NCBI RefSeq assembly: GCF_024752305.1 | Contig: NZ_JANTHX010000003.1 | Coordinates: forward strand, 124,001-188,000 | Length of the DNA: 64,000 nt | DNA from: Protaetiibacter mangrovi | GTDB taxonomy: Bacteria; Actinomycetota; Actinomycetes; Actinomycetales; Microbacteriaceae | Reading direction: 5' to 3' | In this document: piece by piece, positions 49,510 to 60,546 of the stretch | Position numbering within the stretch: the first letter of the stretch is position 1 | Layout of the letters: each line of letters starts with the position of its first letter | Notes under the pieces: model-generated | The model's input: the letters and a program-made list of their open reading frames with translations, nothing else | Databases searched by the model: none | Told to the model about the DNA's origin: nothing | Translations under genes and position numbers: made by a program

Positions 49510-51044
49510 CCACCACCGCACGCGCCGAGTTCGACGCCGCCGTCGCCGCGGGCCACCGCGTCGTCCCGGTGCTGCGCGAGCTCTTCGCCGACGGCGAGAC
49601 GCCCGTCGGCGTCTACCGCAAGGTCGCCGCCGACCGCCCGGGCACCTTCCTGCTCGAGTCGGCGGAGCAGGGCGGGATCTGGTCGCGCTGGTCGTTCGTG
49701 GGCGCGGGTTCGGTGGGCGTGCTCACCCAGCGGCGCGACGGCGAGCACGACCAGGCCGTCTGGATCGACTACGGGCTCGACGAGCAGCGCGCGTTCGGCG
49801 GCAGCGCGCCCGCAGCACCCCTCGCGGCGGTCGCCGAGCTCTACGACCGCTGGCGGACGCCGCCGCAGGACGGCCACCCGCCGCTCACGGGGGGTCTCGT
49901 GGGCTTCATCGGCTGGGAGGCCGTGCGTCAGCTCGAGCATCTGCCGACGGTGCCCCCCGCGGAGGTGGCGATCCCGGGGCAGGCCCTCGCATTCGTCTCG
50001 GAGCTCGTCGCCCTCGACCACCGCACCGGCACGGCGACCCTCATCGCCGCGGTGCTCAACGACGGCGCGCACTCTCCCGACGACGCGTGGGCCGACGCCC
50101 AGCGTCGTCTCGACGAGCTGCAGGCGGCGCTCGCGCAGCCGTCGGTCGCCCAGCTCGCGGAGGTCGACCTCGCCGTGCAGGCGCACCCGCGGCCCCGCAT
50201 CCGTCAGGACGACTTCGAGGCGGATGTCGTGCGCGCGAAGGAGTTCATCCGCGACGGCGACGTGTTCCAGGTCGTGATCTCGCAGCGCTTCGACCACGAG
50301 CTGCGCGCGACACCTCTCGAGGTGTACCGCGTGCTGCGCGCCCTCAACCCGAGCCCGTACATGTACCTGCTCGCGCTCGAGACCGCGTCCGGCGAGCCGT
50401 ACGCGATCGTCGGGAGCTCGCCCGAAGCGCTCGTCAAGGTGCAGCGGGGGCGGGTGTTCACCCATCCGATCGCGGGATCACGCCCGCGCGGCGAGACGCC
50501 CGAGCGCGACCTCGAGCTCGCCGAGGAGCTGCTCGCCGATCCGAAGGAGCAGGCGGAGCACCTCATGCTCGTCGACCTCGCCCGCAACGACCTGTCGAAG
50601 GTCTGCACGGCCGGAACCGTCGAGGTGACCGAGTTCATGCAGGTCGAGCGCTTCAGCCACATCATGCACCTGGTGTCGAGCGTCGAGGGCGACCTGCGCC
50701 CCGACGCCAGCGCGGTCGACGTCTTCCGCGCGACCTTCCCGGCCGGCACCCTCTCGGGTGCCCCGAAGCCGCGGGCGCTGGAGATCATCGACGAGCTCGA
50801 GGTGGCGCAGCGGGGCCTGTACGGGGGAGTGGTGGGCTACTTCGACCTGGCGGGCGACGCGGACCTCGCGATCGCGATCCGCACCGCCACCCTCGTGGGC
50901 GACACCGCACACGTGCAGGCGGGGGCGGGGCTCGTCGCCGACTCCGACCCGGCGAGCGAGCACCAGGAGGCCGTCAACAAGGCGGCGGCGCCGCTGCGGG
51001 CGGTCGCGATCGCGAACGCCATGCGCCGGATCGACGGATCGTGA
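49506..51044 (+). CDS. trpE: Anthranilate synthase component I
   Basis: TrpE turns chorismate into anthranilate with ammonia from TrpG. The 512-residue protein has the feedback-inhibition motif TFLLESAEQGGIWSRWSFVG near residue 45, and the chorismate-binding domain with IAGSRPRGETPERDLELAEE, DLARNDLSKV and FPAGTLSGAPKPRALEIID. GTG 49506 overlaps hisI. No trpG or trpD is in the window, so these partners are encoded elsewhere. Confidence 0.96.
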   Translation: MTTTARAEFDAAVAAGHRVVPVLRELFADGETPVGVYRKVAADRPGTFLLESAEQGGIWSRWSFVGAGSVGVLTQRRDGEHDQAVWIDYGLDEQRAFGGSAPAAPLAAVAELYDRWRTPPQDGHPPLTGGLVGFIGWEAVRQLEHLPTVPPAEVAIPGQALAFVSELVALDHRTGTATLIAAVLNDGAHSPDDAWADAQRRLDELQAALAQPSVAQLAEVDLAVQAHPRPRIRQDDFEADVVRAKEFIRDGDVFQVVISQRFDHELRATPLEVYRVLRALNPSPYMYLLALETASGEPYAIVGSSPEALVKVQRGRVFTHPIAGSRPRGETPERDLELAEELLADPKEQAEHLMLVDLARNDLSKVCTAGTVEVTEFMQVERFSHIMHLVSSVEGDLRPDASAVDVFRATFPAGTLSGAPKPRALEIIDELEVAQRGLYGGVVGYFDLAGDADLAIAIRTATLVGDTAHVQAGAGLVADSDPASEHQEAVNKAAAPLRAVAIANAMRRIDGS

Positions 51045-51640
51045 CCGTCTCCCGTCAGCGCGCGCTCCTGCTCGGGTCGACGGCCCTGCTCGCGGCGCTC
51101 ACCCTGCTCGCCTGGTCGCAGCCGTGGTTCACTCTCGAGCTCGCGGCAACCGCGGGAGACCCGGTGCCGCTCGTGGTACGCGGCGACGTCGCGGCGGCCG
51201 CCCTGGTCCCGCTCGCGCTCACCCTGCTCGCGGTCGTCGCGGCCGTCGCCCTCGCGGGGCCGGTGTTCCGCGTCGTGTTCGGCGTGCTCGAGGCGCTGCT
51301 CGGCGCCTGCATCGTCGCGGTGTCGGTCGTGGCCCTCGGCGGCCCGGTCGCGGCGTCCGCATCCGCCGTCACCGAGGTCACGGGGATCTCGGGAGCGGAT
51401 TCGGTGAACGCCCTGGTCACTGCCGTGTCGGTGTCGGCGTGGCCCGCGGTCGCCATCGCGCTCGGCGGTCTGGTGGTCGTCGTCGGAGTGCTGCTCGCCG
51501 TCGTCGCGCCCCGCTGGCCCGTCTCGGGACGCCGCTACAGTCGCACGCGCGCGGTCGCCGTCGACGAACCGACCACGGACCCGATCGCCGAGTGGGACGC
51601 GCTGAGCGGGGGCGACGACCCCACCGCACCCTCCCGCTAG
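51041..51640 (+). CDS. Trp-region conserved membrane protein
   Basis: The 199-residue protein has about four membrane helices (roughly 8-25, 50-72, 78-98 and 135-158) and a polar C-terminal tail. This matches the actinobacterial Trp-operon-associated membrane protein family, which stands between trpE and trpC in many genomes. Function is not known; a transport or export role is only a guess from location. GTG 51041 overlaps trpE by four bases. The TAG stop starts the next -10 hexamer. Confidence 0.82.
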   Translation: MTVSRQRALLLGSTALLAALTLLAWSQPWFTLELAATAGDPVPLVVRGDVAAAALVPLALTLLAVVAAVALAGPVFRVVFGVLEALLGACIVAVSVVALGGPVAASASAVTEVTGISGADSVNALVTAVSVSAWPAVAIALGGLVVVVGVLLAVVAPRWPVSGRRYSRTRAVAVDEPTTDPIAEWDALSGGDDPTAPSR

Positions 51641-51643
51641 ACT
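51638..51643 (+). promoter_or_regulatory. -10 element (TAGACT) overlapping a stop codon
   Basis: TAGACT begins with the TAG stop of the Trp-region membrane protein and lies 67 bases before GTG 51711. It should start a second trp transcript. Confidence 0.6.
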
Positions 51644-51670
51644 GACCACGCCCGCCGACGCGGGCATCCC

Positions 51671-51688
51671 CGCGGGACCCGTCCCGCG
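51671..51688 (+). other. Leader hairpin before the HGxxPAAW gene
   Basis: CGCGGGAC (51671-51678) and GTCCCGCG (51681-51688) are perfect inverted repeats with only two bases between, folding to about 7 bp with a small loop. It lies in the predicted leader, followed by AAGGAG (51699-51704) before GTG 51711. No tryptophan-codon leader peptide is present. Confidence 0.5.
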
Positions 51689-51710
51689 CGCACTCGACAA
51701 GGAGCCCCAC

Positions 51711-51941
51711 GTGACCGACACGCACGATCCCGGACACGGCAACTCGCCCGCCGCCTGGGTCGCGGTGACCATCATGCTCGTCGCCTTCGCGGCAGGCACC
51801 GTCTTCTTCTTCCTCGAGCAGCCCGCGCTCGTCTGGGCCTCGGCGGGTCTCCTCGTGGTGGGTCTGATCGTCGGCCTCGTGCTCGCCAAGCTCGGCTACG
51901 GGGTCAAGGGCCCGAAGTACGCCCCGAAGGCGCACGACTAG
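51711..51941 (+). CDS. HGxxPAAW-family small membrane protein
   Basis: The 76-residue protein carries the name-giving motif HGNSPAAW near residue 9 and two membrane helices (about 16-34 and 41-60), then a short basic tail GVKGPKYAPKAHD. The family is found in actinobacteria beside trp genes and is uncharacterised. GTG 51711 has a good AAGGAG site upstream. trpC starts one base after its stop, so they are co-transcribed. Confidence 0.85.
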   Translation: MTDTHDPGHGNSPAAWVAVTIMLVAFAAGTVFFFLEQPALVWASAGLLVVGLIVGLVLAKLGYGVKGPKYAPKAHD

Positions 51942-51942
51942 C

Positions 51943-52719
51943 GTGCTCGCCGATCTCGTCGCCGGGGCCCTCGAAGACGCCTCGGCTCGCCGTGCTGCGC
52001 GCAGCCTGGCCGAGGTGGAGGCGGACGCCCTCGCGGCGGCCCCTCCGCACGACGCCCTCGTCGCTCTCGCGCCCGCCGAGCGGGTCAAGATCATCGCCGA
52101 GGTGAAGCGAGCGAGCCCCTCGCGCGGTGCTCTCGCCGAGATCCGCGATCCCGCCGGGCTCGCCGTCTCGTACGAGTCGGGCGGCGCGAGCGCGATCAGC
52201 GTGCTCACCGAGCAGCGCCGTTTCGGCGGCTCGCTCGACGACCTGCGCGAGGTGCGCGCGGCGGTGGGGATCCCGGTGCTCCGCAAGGACTTCATCGCCG
52301 ACCCGTACCAGGTGTTCGAGGCCCGCGCCGCCGGAGCCGACCTCGTGCTGCTCATCGTCGCGGCGCTCGACCAGCCGGTGCTCCGCGAGCTCTACGCCCT
52401 GATCGGGGAGCTGGGCATGACGGCGCTCGTCGAGGCGCACTCGGCGGCCGAGGTGGACCGCGCGCTCGAGATCGGCGCCCAGCTCGTCGGCGTGAACGCG
52501 CGCGACCTCTCGACCTTCCAGCTCGACCGCGATCTCTTCGGACGCCTCGCCGGCTCCATCCCCGCCGGTGTCGTCCGGGTGGCCGAGTCCGCGGTCACCT
52601 CGCCGGCCGATGTCGCCCACTACCGCGAGGCGGGCGCCGACGTCGTGCTGATCGGCGAGGCGCTCGTGACGGGGGACGACCCCGTGACCACCCTCGAGTC
52701 CTTCCTGGCGGCGGGATGA
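51943..52719 (+). CDS. trpC: Indole-3-glycerol phosphate synthase
   Basis: TrpC closes the indole ring from CdRP. The 258-residue barrel has the catalytic [34 protein letters not shown] and [12 protein letters not shown] motifs and ends with [13 protein letters not shown]. It is monofunctional; no trpF domain is attached, consistent with actinobacteria that use PriA (HisA) for that step. It overlaps trpB by four bases. Confidence 0.97.
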   Translation: MLADLVAGALEDASARRAARSLAEVEADALAAAPPHDALVALAPAERVKIIAEVKRASPSRGALAEIRDPAGLAVSYESGGASAISVLTEQRRFGGSLDDLREVRAAVGIPVLRKDFIADPYQVFEARAAGADLVLLIVAALDQPVLRELYALIGELGMTALVEAHSAAEVDRALEIGAQLVGVNARDLSTFQLDRDLFGRLAGSIPAGVVRVAESAVTSPADVAHYREAGADVVLIGEALVTGDDPVTTLESFLAAG

Positions 52720-53945
52720 GCGCCGGCATCCGCGAGAGCCTGCGGGGCCTGCCCGGGCCGTTCTTCGGCCCCTACGGCGGGCGCTTCATGCCGGAGTCCC
52801 TGATCGCCGCGATCGACGAGCTCGCGGCCGCGTACGAGGTGGCGAAGGCCGACCCCGCGTTCCAGGAGGAGCTCGCGGAGCTCCACCGCAGCTACACCGG
52901 CCGTCCCTCGATCATCACCGAGGTGCCGCGCTTCGCCGAGCACGCGGGCGGCGCGCGGGTGTTCCTCAAGCGCGAGGACCTCAACCACACCGGCTCGCAC
53001 AAGATCAACAACGTGCTCGGGCAGGCGCTGCTGACACGCCGCATCGGCAAGACGCGCGTCATCGCCGAGACCGGTGCGGGCCAGCACGGGGTCGCCACGG
53101 CCACCGCCGCCGCCCTCTTCGGGCTCGAGTGCACGATCTACATGGGCGAGGTCGACACCCAGCGGCAGGCGCTCAACGTCGCCCGGATGCGGTTGCTCGG
53201 CGCCGAGGTGATCTCGGTGACCACCGGGTCGCGCACGCTGAAGGACGCCATCAACGAGGCCTACCGCGAGTGGGTCACGAGCGTCGACACCACCAACTAC
53301 ATCTTCGGCACGGCCGCCGGTCCGCATCCGTTCCCCGCCATGGTGCGCGACTTCCAGTCGGTCATCGGCGAGGAGGCGCGCGCACAGCTGCTGACGGCGG
53401 CGGGTCGCCTGCCGGATGCCGTGGTCGCCTGCGTCGGCGGCGGTTCGAACGCCATCGGCATCTTCGACGCCTTCCTCGACGACGAGGGTGTCGCCCTGTA
53501 CGGCATCGAGGCGGCCGGCGACGGAGTCGACACCGACAAGCACGCCGCCTCGATCGAACGCGGTCGCCCGGGTGTGCTGCACGGCGCGCGCAGCTACCTG
53601 CTGCAGGACGAGGACGGCCAGACGATCGAGTCGCACTCCATCTCGGCCGGGCTCGACTACCCGGGCGTCGGGCCGGAGCACGCCTATCTCGCCGACATCG
53701 GCCGGGCAAGCTACCTGCCGGCGACCGACGCCGAGGCGATGGAGGCCCTGCGCCTGCTCAGCCGCACCGAGGGCATCATCCCCGCCATCGAGTCGGCGCA
53801 CGCGCTGGCCGGGGCGCTCCGCCTGGGCCGGGAGCTGGGGCCGGACGGGCTCATCCTGGTGAACCTCTCGGGGCGCGGCGACAAGGACGTGGCGACGGCG
53901 GGCCGCTGGTTCGACCTGTTCGACGAGGGCGCGGTGCAGTCGTGA
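52716..53945 (+). CDS. trpB: Tryptophan synthase beta chain
   Basis: TrpB condenses indole and serine using PLP. The 409-residue protein has the PLP lysine Lys96 in [34 protein letters not shown], and the phosphate-cradle [10 protein letters not shown]. It is the TrpB1 type that pairs with TrpA, encoded directly downstream with a four-base overlap. Confidence 0.98.
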   Translation: MSAGIRESLRGLPGPFFGPYGGRFMPESLIAAIDELAAAYEVAKADPAFQEELAELHRSYTGRPSIITEVPRFAEHAGGARVFLKREDLNHTGSHKINNVLGQALLTRRIGKTRVIAETGAGQHGVATATAAALFGLECTIYMGEVDTQRQALNVARMRLLGAEVISVTTGSRTLKDAINEAYREWVTSVDTTNYIFGTAAGPHPFPAMVRDFQSVIGEEARAQLLTAAGRLPDAVVACVGGGSNAIGIFDAFLDDEGVALYGIEAAGDGVDTDKHAASIERGRPGVLHGARSYLLQDEDGQTIESHSISAGLDYPGVGPEHAYLADIGRASYLPATDAEAMEALRLLSRTEGIIPAIESAHALAGALRLGRELGPDGLILVNLSGRGDKDVATAGRWFDLFDEGAVQS

Positions 53946-54727
53946 GCGCGGGCGCATCGGTGGCGACGGCCATCACCGGCTCGGGCGCGCTCGTCGGCTA
54001 CCTACCGATCGGCTTCCCCGACCTGGCCACCAGCATCGACGCGGCCGTGGCGCTCGTCGAGAACGGCGTCGACGCGCTCGAGCTCGGCCTGCCGTACACC
54101 GACCCCGTCATGGACGGCGTCGCCATCCAGAAGGCCACCCAGCAGGCCATCGCGAACGGCTTCCGGGTGCGCGACGTGTTCACGGCGGTCGAGGCCGTGC
54201 GGTCGCGGGTGGACGCGCCCGTGCTCGTGATGACCTACTGGAACCCGGTCGTGCAGTACGGCGTCGCGCGTTTCGCCGACGCCCTGCGCGATGCAGGGGG
54301 AGCGGGGCTCATCACCCCCGACATCACTCCGGACTCCGCAGACGACTGGATCGCCGAGAGCGACCGCACCGGTCTCGACCGCGTCTTCCTCGCCGCCCCG
54401 TCGTCGACGGACGCGCGCCTCGACGACACCGTGTCGGCGAGCCGGGGCTTCGTCTACGCCGTCTCGACCATGGGCATCACGGGTGCCCGTGCCGACCTCG
54501 ACGCGAAGGCCCGCGCCCTCGTGGCGCGCCTCCGCGCGGCCGGCGCCACGGGTCCGGACACGATCGCCGCCTGCGTCGGGGTGGGCATCTCCACGCCCGA
54601 CCAGGTCGCCGAGGTGCTCGGCTACGCCGACGGCGCGATCGTCGGCTCCGCGCTCGTCAGCGCCCTCGCCCAGGACGGCGTCGCCGGCGTCGCCCGCCTT
54701 GCATCCGCTCTCTCCCAGGGAAAGTAG
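53942..54727 (+). CDS. trpA: Tryptophan synthase alpha chain
   Basis: TrpA cleaves indole-3-glycerol phosphate to indole. The 261-residue barrel has YLPIGFPDL, the catalytic glutamate in [16 protein letters not shown] with the aspartate of the same stretch, and [17 protein letters not shown] 53942 overlaps trpB. Its TAG stop is the first half of the lgt -10 hexamer. Confidence 0.97.
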   Translation: MSAGASVATAITGSGALVGYLPIGFPDLATSIDAAVALVENGVDALELGLPYTDPVMDGVAIQKATQQAIANGFRVRDVFTAVEAVRSRVDAPVLVMTYWNPVVQYGVARFADALRDAGGAGLITPDITPDSADDWIAESDRTGLDRVFLAAPSSTDARLDDTVSASRGFVYAVSTMGITGARADLDAKARALVARLRAAGATGPDTIAACVGVGISTPDQVAEVLGYADGAIVGSALVSALAQDGVAGVARLASALSQGK

Positions 54728-54730
54728 ACT
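54725..54730 (+). promoter_or_regulatory. -10 element (TAGACT) of lgt, overlapping the trpA stop
   Basis: TAGACT starts with the trpA stop codon and ends 7 bases before GTG 54738, so lgt is probably transcribed leaderless from here. Confidence 0.6.
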
Positions 54731-54737
54731 CGCCTCC

Positions 54738-55826
54738 GTGATCGCAGCCCCCGTCAGCATCCCGAGCCCTCCGCCGGACTGGAAGCAGATCCACATCCCG
54801 ATCGGCGAGTGGCTGCACGGCATCATGCCGTTCGTGCCCGAGGACTGGGCGATCCGCATCACCACCTACGCCCTCGTCATCATCGTCGGCATCTTCGCCG
54901 CGGTGGTCATCGCGAACCGTCGTCTCACGCGACGGGGCGCCGAGCCGTGGGTCATCGTCGACGTGGGCATCTGGGCCGTCGTGCTCGGCATCATCGGCGC
55001 ACGGCTGTACCACGTGGCCACCCACCTCGGCGACTACTTCGGACCGGGGCACGACAACCCGTGGAACCCGTTCCAGCCCGGCAGCATCTGGGCGATCTGG
55101 GAGGGCGGCGGCGCCATCTTCGGTTCGCTCATCGGCGGTGCCATCGGCGTGCTGATCGGATGCCGCATCACCGGCCTCCGCTTCTGGAGCGTCGCCGACG
55201 CGATCGCCCCCGGGCTCCTCATCGCCCAGGCGTGCGGCCGGTTCGGCAACTACTTCAACCAGGAGCTGTTCGGCCTCCCCACCGACCTGCCGTGGGGCCT
55301 CGAGATCGACCGCCCCAACCCGGCGATCCCCGTCGGCATCCCCGAGGACGTGCTCTTCCACCCGACCTTCCTCTACGAGATCATCTGGAACGTCGCGGGC
55401 TTCGTGCTCATCATCCTGCTCACCGAAAAGATCGTGCGGGTGGCGGGTCGCCGCCTGCCGACCCTCGTGCGCAAGGACTTCTGGCAGTGGGGCAAGGTGC
55501 TCGGCCTCTACCTCATCTGGTACGGCGTGGGCCGCAGCTGGTTCGAGTCGATCCGCCTCGACCCGAGCGACACCTTCTTCGGCATCCGCTCGAACGTCTG
55601 GGCCGCGCTCGGCGCCGTCGTGCTGGGCATCATCATCATCGCCGTGCAGAGCCGCCGTCACCTGGGCGTCGAACCGGACGTCTACCAGCCCGGTCGCCGA
55701 CCCGAGCCGTCGGCTGCGGTAGACTCCGAGGACACCTATTCGGATTCGGATGATGACGAGCCGGGCGATGGCGCCGCGGAGCTCACCGAAGCTGCCGCCA
55801 CAAGCGGTTCGACCCGATCAAGCTGA
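54738..55826 (+). CDS. lgt: Prolipoprotein diacylglyceryl transferase
   Basis: Lgt attaches diacylglycerol to the lipobox cysteine of prolipoproteins, such as the transporter lipoprotein in this window. The 362-residue membrane protein has about seven helices and the Lgt signature [14 protein letters not shown]. The last 35 residues form an acidic Ser/Asp/Glu-rich tail, presumably cytoplasmic, longer than in proteobacterial Lgt. GTG 54738 is fixed by its promoter. lgt after trpA is a common actinobacterial arrangement. Confidence 0.95.
   Translation: MIAAPVSIPSPPPDWKQIHIPIGEWLHGIMPFVPEDWAIRITTYALVIIVGIFAAVVIANRRLTRRGAEPWVIVDVGIWAVVLGIIGARLYHVATHLGDYFGPGHDNPWNPFQPGSIWAIWEGGGAIFGSLIGGAIGVLIGCRITGLRFWSVADAIAPGLLIAQACGRFGNYFNQELFGLPTDLPWGLEIDRPNPAIPVGIPEDVLFHPTFLYEIIWNVAGFVLIILLTEKIVRVAGRRLPTLVRKDFWQWGKVLGLYLIWYGVGRSWFESIRLDPSDTFFGIRSNVWAALGAVVLGIIIIAVQSRRHLGVEPDVYQPGRRPEPSAAVDSEDTYSDSDDDEPGDGAAELTEAAATSGSTRSS
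55720..55725 (+). promoter_or_regulatory. Possible -10 (TAGACT) of gltB inside lgt
   Basis: TAGACT lies in the sequence for the acidic Lgt tail, 211 bases before gltB. No better candidate is seen in the 110-base lgt-gltB gap, so gltB may have a leader of about 200 bases. Confidence 0.35.
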
Positions 55827-55936
55827 GTTACCCGCACCTCGCTGACGACCCGGCCCGCCCCGGCGGTTCCGGCACTCCCTCTCATCAGTTGGGCCACCGA
55901 CGTCCCACTTCCAGTTCCAACGTGAGGACGGTAGCC

Positions 55937-58900
55937 ATGGCGCAGCCCGGCAGCACTCCCGCCCCCTCGGGTGTCCGCAACCCGTATGCGCGCTTCAGCG
56001 CGATCCCCGAGGCGCAGGGGATGTACGACCCGCGCTTCGAGAAGGACGCCTGCGGGCTGGCGATGGTCGCGACGCTCCGCGGCACCGCCGGTCACGACAT
56101 CGTCACGAACGCGCTCGACGCGCTCCGGCACCTGGAGCACCGCGGCGCGGTGGGCTCGGACGCCGGAACGGGCGACGGCGCCGGCATCATCACGCAGATC
56201 CCCGACGCCTTCCTGCGAGCGGTGGTCGGCTTCGAGCTGCCGCCGGTGGGCCAGTACGCCGTCGGCATGGCGTTCCTGCCGCTCGACGACGCCGCCCGCG
56301 AGGCGGAGAAGCAGGCCATCGGCGGGATCGCCGCACAGGAGGGCCTGCGCGTGCTGGGCTGGCGCGAGGTGCCGACCGACCCCGCGCACCTGGGAACCCT
56401 CGCGCGCGAGGCCGCACCCGCCTTCGAGCAGCTGTTCGTCGCATCCGAGCACAGCGACGCGGCCGGCAAGCCGCTCGCCGGCATCGTGCTCGACCGTCAG
56501 ACCTTCCGACTCCGCAAGCGCGCCGAGCGCGAGCTGGGCTCGTACCTGCCCTCGCTGTCGAGCCGCACCCTGGTCTACAAGGGCATGGTCACGACGCTGC
56601 AGCTCGAGCCGTTCTACCCCGACCTCTCGGACGAGCGCTTCGCCACGAAGCTCGCACTCGTGCACTCGCGGTACTCCACGAACACCTTCCCCTCGTGGCC
56701 GCTCGCGCAGCCGTTCCGCATGATCGCCCACAACGGCGAGATCAACACGGTGCAGGGCAACCGCAACTGGATGCGCGCCCGCCAGAGCCAGCTGCAGTCC
56801 GAGGATCTCGGCGACCTGCGCCCGCTGTTCCCGATCGTGTCGGACGGCGCGAGCGACTCCGCGTCCTTCGACGAGGTCGTCGAGCTGCTGACCCTCGGCG
56901 GCCGCAGCCTCCCGCACGCGATCATGATGATGGTGCCCGAGGCCTGGGAGAACCAGGTCGACATCGACCCGGCCCGGCGCGCCTTCTACGAGTACCACTC
57001 GGCCCTCATGGAGCCGTGGGACGGCCCGGCGGCGCTCGTGTTCACGGACGGCTCGCTCGTCGGCGCGACGCTCGACCGCAACGGCCTGCGCCCCGGGCGC
57101 TTCCTGGTGACCGACGACGGCCTCGTAGTGCTCGCGAGCGAGATCGGCGTGCTCGACTTCCCGGCCGACAAGATCGTGCGCAAGGGGCGGCTGCGCCCCG
57201 GGAAGATGTTCCTCATCGACACCGTCGAGGGGCGCATCATCGAGGACGACGAGATCAAGACGCAGCTCTCGGCCGCGGAGCCGTACCGCGCCTGGGTCGA
57301 CGACAACCGCATCGCCCTCGCCGAGCTGCCGCCGCGCGAGCACGTCGTGCACACCGCAGCCTCGGTCACCCGGCGCCAGCGCACCTTCGGCTACACCGAG
57401 GAGGAGGTGCGCATCCTCATCACCCCGATGGCGCAGAACGGCGCGGAGCCGCTCGGCGCGATGGGCTCCGACACCCCGATCGCGGTGCTCTCCGAGCGTC
57501 CCCGACTCGTGTTCGACTACTTCACGCAGGCGTTCGCGCAGGTGACCAACCCGCCGCTCGACTCGATCCGCGAGGAGGTCGTCACCTCCATGAAGCTCGG
57601 GCTCGGCCCCGAGCGCAACCTGCTCGACGCGACGCCCGAGCATGCGCGCCAGATCGTGCTCGACTTCCCGGTCATCGACAACGACGAGCTCGCCAAGATC
57701 ATCCGCATCGGCAAGGACGACGGCACGCGCCTCACCCACATCCTGAGCGGCCTGTACCGGGTCGACGACGGCGAGGACGCGATGGAGCAGCGTCTCGCCG
57801 AGATGTGCCGCGAAGCGGACGCCGCGATCGCCGCGGGGGCCCAGTTCCTGGTGATCTCCGACCGCAACTCCACGGCCGACCTGGCTCCCATCCCATCGCT
57901 GCTCTCGCTCGCCGCCGTGCATCACCACCTCATCCGCCAGGAGACCCGGATGCAGGTCGGCCTGATCGTCGAGACCGGCGACGCGCGCGAGGTGCACCAC
58001 GCGGCGCTGCTGCTCGGCTACGGCGCGTCCGCGATCAACCCCTACCTCGCGATGGAGACCGCGGAGCAGCTCGTCGCGACCGGCATCATCCAGGGCGTGA
58101 CGCCTGAGAAGGCCGTGGCGAACCTGATCAAGGCGCTCGGCAGGGGCGTGCTGAAGATCATGTCCAAGATGGGCATCTCGGTGATCGGCTCCTACGCCGG
58201 CGCCCAGGCCTTCGAGGCGGTCGGACTCAGCCAGCAGTTCGTCGACCGGTACTTCACGGGCACCACCACGCTGCTGGGCGGGGTGGGCATCGACGTGATC
58301 GCCGAGGAGAACCGCGAGCGGCACGAGAGCGCCTACCCGGAGAACTCCGGCGAGAAGGTGCACGAGCGCCTCGAGACCGGCGGCGAGTACCAGTGGCGCC
58401 GCGAGGGCCCGCCGCACCTCTTCAGCCCCGAGACGGTCTTCAAGCTGCAGCACTCCACGCGCACGCGGCGGTTCGACGTGTTCCGCGAGTACACGCAGTC
58501 GGTCGACGAGCAGGCCGAGCGCCTGATGACCCTGCGCGGCCTGTTCCGTCTGAAGACGGGGGAGCGCACCCCGGTGCCGATCGACGAGGTCGAGCCGATC
58601 TCGGCGATCATCGGCCGCTTCAACACCGGTGCGATGAGCTACGGATCGATCTCGCGCGAGGCGCACGAGACCCTCGCAATCGCGATGAACCGCATCGGCG
58701 GGCGCTCCAACACGGGCGAGGGCGGCGAGGACGTCGAGCGCCTGCTCGACCCGGAGCGCCGCAGCCGCATCAAGCAGATCGCCTCCGGTCGGTTCGGCGT
58801 GACCAGCATGTACCTGACGCACGCGACCGACATCCAGATCAAGATGGCGCAGGGCGCCAAGCCGGGCGAGGGCGGCCAGCTGCCGCCGCAGAAGGTCTAC

Positions 58901-60544
58901 CCGTGGATCGCCCGTACCCGCGGCGGCACCCCCGGCGTCGGGCTGATCTCGCCCCCGCCGCACCACGACATCTACTCGATCGAGGATCTGAAGCAGCTGA
59001 TCTTCGACGCCAAGCGCGCGAACCCCGAGGCTCGCGTGCACGTCAAGCTCGTCAGCCAGTCGGGCATCGGCGCGGTCGCCGCGGGCGTCACCAAGGCCCT
59101 CGCCGACGTCGTGCTCGTGTCGGGACACGACGGCGGAACGGGCGCGTCGCCCCTCAACTCGCTCAAGCACGCCGGCACGCCGTGGGAGATCGGTCTCGCC
59201 GAGACCCAGCAGACGCTCATGCTCAACGGCATGCGCGACCGCGTCGTGGTGCAGGTGGACGGGCAGATGAAGACCGGACGCGACGTGATCGTGGCCGCGC
59301 TGCTCGGCGCCGAGGAGTACGGCTTCGCGACGGCCCCGCTCGTGGTGTCGGGCTGCATCCTCATGCGGGTGTGCCACCTCGACACGTGCCCGGTCGGCGT
59401 CGCCACCCAGAACCCCGAGCTGCGGGCGCGCTTCAGCGGCAAGCCGGAGTTCGTGGAGACCTTCTTCGAGTTCCTCGCCCAGGAGGTGCGCGAGTACCTC
59501 GCCGAGCTCGGCTTCCGCTCGCTCGACGAGGCGATCGGTCACGCCGAGCTGCTCGACACCGACCGTGCCGTGCAGCACTGGAAGGCCGACGGTCTCGACC
59601 TCACCCCCGTGCTGCAGGGGCCGGAGTTCCCGGCCGACGAGCCGCGCATGAACCGCCGCCCGCAGGCCCACGAGCTCGAGGAGCACTTCGACCGGGAGCT
59701 CATCCGCCTCGCGACGGACGCACTCGAGCACGGCACGCCGATCGAGCTGGACCTGGCGATCAAGAACACCGAGCGCGCGGTCGGCACGATGCTCGGCCAC
59801 GAGGTGACGAAGCGCCACGGCGAGCACGGCCTGCCCGAGGGCACCATCCAGGTGACCCTCCACGGCTCGGCCGGCCAGTCGCTCGGCGCCTTCCTGCCGA
59901 ACGGCATCACGCTGCGGCTCGAGGGCGACTCGAACGACTACGTGGGCAAGGGGCTCTCGGGCGGCCAGATCGTCGTCCGCCCGCCGCGCAGCGCGGTGTT
60001 CCCCGCCGAGCGCAACGTGATCGCCGGCAACGTGATCGGCTACGGCGCCACCCGCGGGTCGATGTTCATCCGCGGCGTCGTCGGCGAACGGTTCCTGGTG
60101 CGCAACTCCGGCGCCACAGCGGTCGTCGAAGGCGTGGGCGACCACGCGCTCGAGTACATGACGGGCGGCCTCGCCCTCATCCTCGGGGGCACGGGGCGCA
60201 ACCTGGGCGCCGGCATGTCCGGCGGCACCGCGTACGTGTACGAGCTGCGTCCCGAGCGCGTCAACCGCGACTCGCTCGCGAGCGGCGAGCTCGAGCTGCT
60301 GCCGCTCGAGTCGGCCGACATCGCGATCGTCACCGATCTGCTCTCCACCCACGTCGCCGAGACCGATTCGGCCCTCGCGAAGCGGATGCTCGAGAACCCC
60401 GAGGAGACCATGTCCAAGTTCGTGAAGGTGCTCCCGCGCGACTACGCCGCGGTGATCGAAGCCCGTCGGCAGGCCGCCGACGAGGGGCTCGACCCCGACG
60501 GCGAGGTCGTGTGGAGCCGCATCCTCGAAGTGACGGGGGGCTGA
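55937..60544 (+). CDS. gltB: Glutamate synthase large subunit
   Basis: GltB makes two glutamates from glutamine and 2-oxoglutarate. The 1535-residue protein has the Ntn glutaminase with nucleophile Cys39 in [14 protein letters not shown], implying removal of a 38-residue propeptide, then the central domain, the FMN barrel, the 3Fe-4S cluster cysteines in [20 protein letters not shown], and the C-terminal beta-helix GXGXG domain. ATG 55937 gives a propeptide of usual length; the frame is open upstream to TTG 55889, but no ribosome-binding site supports that. Confidence 0.97.
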   Translation: MAQPGSTPAPSGVRNPYARFSAIPEAQGMYDPRFEKDACGLAMVATLRGTAGHDIVTNALDALRHLEHRGAVGSDAGTGDGAGIITQIPDAFLRAVVGFELPPVGQYAVGMAFLPLDDAAREAEKQAIGGIAAQEGLRVLGWREVPTDPAHLGTLAREAAPAFEQLFVASEHSDAAGKPLAGIVLDRQTFRLRKRAERELGSYLPSLSSRTLVYKGMVTTLQLEPFYPDLSDERFATKLALVHSRYSTNTFPSWPLAQPFRMIAHNGEINTVQGNRNWMRARQSQLQSEDLGDLRPLFPIVSDGASDSASFDEVVELLTLGGRSLPHAIMMMVPEAWENQVDIDPARRAFYEYHSALMEPWDGPAALVFTDGSLVGATLDRNGLRPGRFLVTDDGLVVLASEIGVLDFPADKIVRKGRLRPGKMFLIDTVEGRIIEDDEIKTQLSAAEPYRAWVDDNRIALAELPPREHVVHTAASVTRRQRTFGYTEEEVRILITPMAQNGAEPLGAMGSDTPIAVLSERPRLVFDYFTQAFAQVTNPPLDSIREEVVTSMKLGLGPERNLLDATPEHARQIVLDFPVIDNDELAKIIRIGKDDGTRLTHILSGLYRVDDGEDAMEQRLAEMCREADAAIAAGAQFLVISDRNSTADLAPIPSLLSLAAVHHHLIRQETRMQVGLIVETGDAREVHHAALLLGYGASAINPYLAMETAEQLVATGIIQGVTPEKAVANLIKALGRGVLKIMSKMGISVIGSYAGAQAFEAVGLSQQFVDRYFTGTTTLLGGVGIDVIAEENRERHESAYPENSGEKVHERLETGGEYQWRREGPPHLFSPETVFKLQHSTRTRRFDVFREYTQSVDEQAERLMTLRGLFRLKTGERTPVPIDEVEPISAIIGRFNTGAMSYGSISREAHETLAIAMNRIGGRSNTGEGGEDVERLLDPERRSRIKQIASGRFGVTSMYLTHATDIQIKMAQGAKPGEGGQLPPQKVYPWIARTRGGTPGVGLISPPPHHDIYSIEDLKQLIFDAKRANPEARVHVKLVSQSGIGAVAAGVTKALADVVLVSGHDGGTGASPLNSLKHAGTPWEIGLAETQQTLMLNGMRDRVVVQVDGQMKTGRDVIVAALLGAEEYGFATAPLVVSGCILMRVCHLDTCPVGVATQNPELRARFSGKPEFVETFFEFLAQEVREYLAELGFRSLDEAIGHAELLDTDRAVQHWKADGLDLTPVLQGPEFPADEPRMNRRPQAHELEEHFDRELIRLATDALEHGTPIELDLAIKNTERAVGTMLGHEVTKRHGEHGLPEGTIQVTLHGSAGQSLGAFLPNGITLRLEGDSNDYVGKGLSGGQIVVRPPRSAVFPAERNVIAGNVIGYGATRGSMFIRGVVGERFLVRNSGATAVVEGVGDHALEYMTGGLALILGGTGRNLGAGMSGGTAYVYELRPERVNRDSLASGELELLPLESADIAIVTDLLSTHVAETDSALAKRMLENPEETMSKFVKVLPRDYAAVIEARRQAADEGLDPDGEVVWSRILEVTGG

Positions 60545-60546
60545 CG

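Noticed and set aside
51644-51710. Tryptophan attenuator with a leader peptide
   Set aside because: There is a hairpin but no short frame with consecutive TGG codons, and no competing terminator structure.
55736-60352. A minus-strand open frame of 1538 codons opposite gltB
   Set aside because: It is an antisense shadow produced by the strong third-position G+C bias of gltB. The translation is low-complexity, rich in His, Arg, Asp, Leu and Val, and has no recognisable domain, promoter or ribosome-binding site.
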